From positions 1 to 8,030 of the forward strand of contig CAJWXO010000054.1 in the NCBI GenBank assembly GCA_913049755.1: DNA of 8,030 bases, written 5' to 3'. Both the position numbers and the translations under genes were made by a program. Numbering within the stretch: position 1 is the first letter of the stretch; each line of letters opens with the position of its first letter. The DNA comes from an uncultured Cryomorphaceae bacterium. Its GTDB lineage: Bacteria; Bacteroidota; Bacteroidia; Flavobacteriales; Schleiferiaceae. Under the pieces are notes generated by a model. It made no database searches, was not told where the DNA came from, and saw only the letters and a program-made list of their open reading frames with translations. Shown piece after piece: positions 6,578-8,030 of this stretch.

Positions 6578-7324
6578 ATGTTTAATAAATTTATTGTTTC
6601 TTTTTTTTCAATTATTTTAAGTTTTTCCATACACGGTCAAGACCCAGTGAAAATTTTACAAAAAGCTGAGAATGGAAGTCAGCAAATAGCTTCTTATTCC
6701 GAAATGGAGATAACGTCAGAAAGGCCAAGGTATACAAGGAAAATAAAACTGAGAAACTGGAGCTTAAATAATAACTATTCTATCGTTGAAATAATATCTC
6801 CAAAACGGGATTCTGGAATGATTTATATGAAAGCAGGGAAAAAGATTTTCACATATTCTCCCAAAACAAATCGCATTATCAAACTGCCTTCCTCAATGCT
6901 TGCTCAAGGGTGGATGGGGACTGATGCACAATTTGATAATATCCTCGGGACAGCTTCTTTATCAAAAGATTTTAGTCACGAATTAAAAATTTCTGTTACT
7001 ATAAATAACGAATCTTGTCATTTTATTCGCTGCGTCCCTTTACCCGAAACCCCTGTTGCTCACGATCATATTGATGCATTCATAAACAAACAAAATGGAA
7101 GTATAAGTCGTCTAGAGGTTTATAATAAAAAAGGAGCTTTGATTCAACAGATAGATTTTCTGGAATACAAGATTATTGATGGGATTCAAATACCTATTTC
7201 ACTTAAGTTTAGTGCCAAAAAAGGAACGCAAAAGACAGAATTAAAAATTTTAGCTTGGAAAAAGCGACCCGACTTGAAGCAAAGCTTTTTCACAGAATCA
7301 ACAATGAAAAACTTAGAGTCATGA
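6578..7324 (+). CDS. LolA-like outer-membrane lipoprotein-sorting family protein
   Basis: This is a 248-residue exported protein. The frame is open upstream to 6482, but the ATG at 6578 is chosen because it begins a clean signal peptide (residues 1-20, hydrophobic core, SIHG before Q); the longer version would start at a TTG that falls in the likely promoter. The mature part is a LolA/LolB-type half-barrel of the COG2834 class: ISPKRDSGMIYMKAGKKIFT (73-92), the signature IKLPSSMLAQGWMGTDAQFD (101-120), and a beta-rich C-terminal half with RLEVYNKKG (178-186). Members bind lipid or lipoprotein acyl chains in the periplasm. Its stop overlaps the start of an FtsX-type permease gene (ATGA), so the two are translationally coupled and probably act together. 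It is distinct from the housekeeping LolA, which is usually not linked to the permease. Cargo is unknown. Confidence 0.85.
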   Translation: MFNKFIVSFFSIILSFSIHGQDPVKILQKAENGSQQIASYSEMEITSERPRYTRKIKLRNWSLNNNYSIVEIISPKRDSGMIYMKAGKKIFTYSPKTNRIIKLPSSMLAQGWMGTDAQFDNILGTASLSKDFSHELKISVTINNESCHFIRCVPLPETPVAHDHIDAFINKQNGSISRLEVYNKKGALIQQIDFLEYKIIDGIQIPISLKFSAKKGTQKTELKILAWKKRPDLKQSFFTESTMKNLES

Positions 7325-8030
7325 ATTTATCCTTAACAATGGCATGGAGGAATCTAGGAAGGAATAGAAGGCGCAGCGCAATTACTGGATCTGCAGTAAC
7401 CTTTGCGCTTTTTTTTGCGATCTCATTAAGGTCTTTTCAATTGGGCATCTACGAACATATGGTTGACACCCTTGTTGGGGGAATATCCGGATATATCCAA
7501 GTCTCTGATAGTGCTTATTGGCCTTCTCAAAATATAGATTTGGCGATCCCCGAGAATCCTCAATGGAAGAAAACTCTCGAAAATGACAACAGAATCAAAA
7601 GTGTAAGACCAAGGTTAACAGGGTTCGCTTTATTAAGTTCCGAAAAAGAAAGCTCTGTTGCCCAATGGATGGGTGTTGACTTTGAACAAGAGGATACTGC
7701 GTTTTGGAAAAATAGATTGAGATCAGGGAATTTTAATCCCAACTTTAAAAAAAATATACCTGTGTGGCTTGGTAAAAGATTAGCGGAGGGTTTAAATGTC
7801 GATGTTGGTGATACAATTGTTGGTTTGGGACAAGGGTATCAAGGAGGTATGGCCAATGATCTACTAATTGTTGCAGGCACTTTGGCTCTTGGGAATCCCG
7901 AACTGGAAAAAAGAGCAGCAGTTCTGAAGTTCAAAGATGCGCAAGAGTTCAGCGGAGCCTATGGCATGTGGGGATCTGTTTTAATCACACCTTATCAAAA
8001 AGAAAAATCCTTAAGCTTAAGTTCACAATT
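7321..8030 (+). CDS. ABC transporter permease, FtsX/LolE-MacB type (C-terminal part outside window)
   Basis: There are 236 codons from the ATG at 7321 to the window edge with no stop. The N-terminus MNLSLTMAWRNLGRNRRRSA is the typical positively charged cytoplasmic lead of this family. One transmembrane helix follows (about residues 20-36), then a large periplasmic domain of the MacB-PCD kind with SGYIQVSDSAYW (56-67), matching the GHIQV-type block of LolE-like permeases, and VWLGKRLAEGLNVDVGDTIV in the core. The three C-terminal helices of the FtsX domain are expected beyond the edge. Such permeases do not form a channel; they move lipoproteins or other envelope molecules by mechanotransmission with a LolD-like ATPase, which probably lies further downstream. 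The start overlaps the LolA-like stop by 4 bp, so it belongs to the same operon. Substrate unknown. Confidence 0.88.
   Translation, partial: MNLSLTMAWRNLGRNRRRSAITGSAVTFALFFAISLRSFQLGIYEHMVDTLVGGISGYIQVSDSAYWPSQNIDLAIPENPQWKKTLENDNRIKSVRPRLTGFALLSSEKESSVAQWMGVDFEQEDTAFWKNRLRSGNFNPNFKKNIPVWLGKRLAEGLNVDVGDTIVGLGQGYQGGMANDLLIVAGTLALGNPELEKRAAVLKFKDAQEFSGAYGMWGSVLITPYQKEKSLSLSSQ

Noticed and set aside
7560..7742. Minus-strand open frame of 60 codons inside the permease gene
   Set aside because: It is antisense to the conserved periplasmic domain, and its codons mirror the permease frame.

Overview
The window comes from a member of the Bacteroidota, probably a Flavobacteriia-like or related environmental lineage. 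Evidence for this is a SusC/SusD pair, a type IX secretion (T9SS) C-terminal sorting domain, AT-rich DNA with A/T-rich rather than Shine-Dalgarno leaders, and one intergenic match to the Bacteroidota promoter consensus (TTG about 20 bp upstream of TAnnTTTG). I cannot place the genus.

Minus strand, 5815 down to 1: a four-gene alpha-glucan (starch/maltodextrin) utilisation operon. Its order is susC (outer-membrane TonB-dependent transporter), susD (surface glycan-binding lipoprotein), a small secreted protein with a starch-binding-like domain and a T9SS tail in the place usually held by a SusE/F lipoprotein, and the first 123 codons of a SusA/cyclomaltodextrinase-type GH13 enzyme that runs off the window edge. 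The substrate is inferred from the close resemblance of the SusD to the Bacteroides thetaiotaomicron starch SusD, including the aromatic binding residues, and from the cyclomaltodextrinase-type N-terminal domain of the last gene. The SusD and T9SS proteins would capture glucan at the surface, SusC would import it, and the GH13 enzyme would cut it in the periplasm. An intrinsic-terminator-like hairpin lies just before the GH13 start codon.

Minus strand, 6393-5977: a complete bacilliredoxin (BrxA/BrxB family, CGC active site), a thiol-redox protein not obviously tied to the glucan operon. The 161 bp between it and susC holds two inverted repeats that could be regulatory.

Plus strand, 6578-8030: a LolA-like exported protein overlapping by 4 bp (ATGA) an FtsX/LolE-type ABC transporter permease cut by the right edge. 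This is a probable envelope lipoprotein or lipid transport unit. It is transcribed divergently from the bacilliredoxin, and the two candidate promoters share an 11-bp palindrome.

No mobile element, CRISPR array, tRNA or rRNA was seen. All genes fall in known families. The most unusual points are the T9SS protein in the SusE position, the intra-operon terminator, and the mirrored divergent promoter. I found nothing that amounts to an undescribed system.
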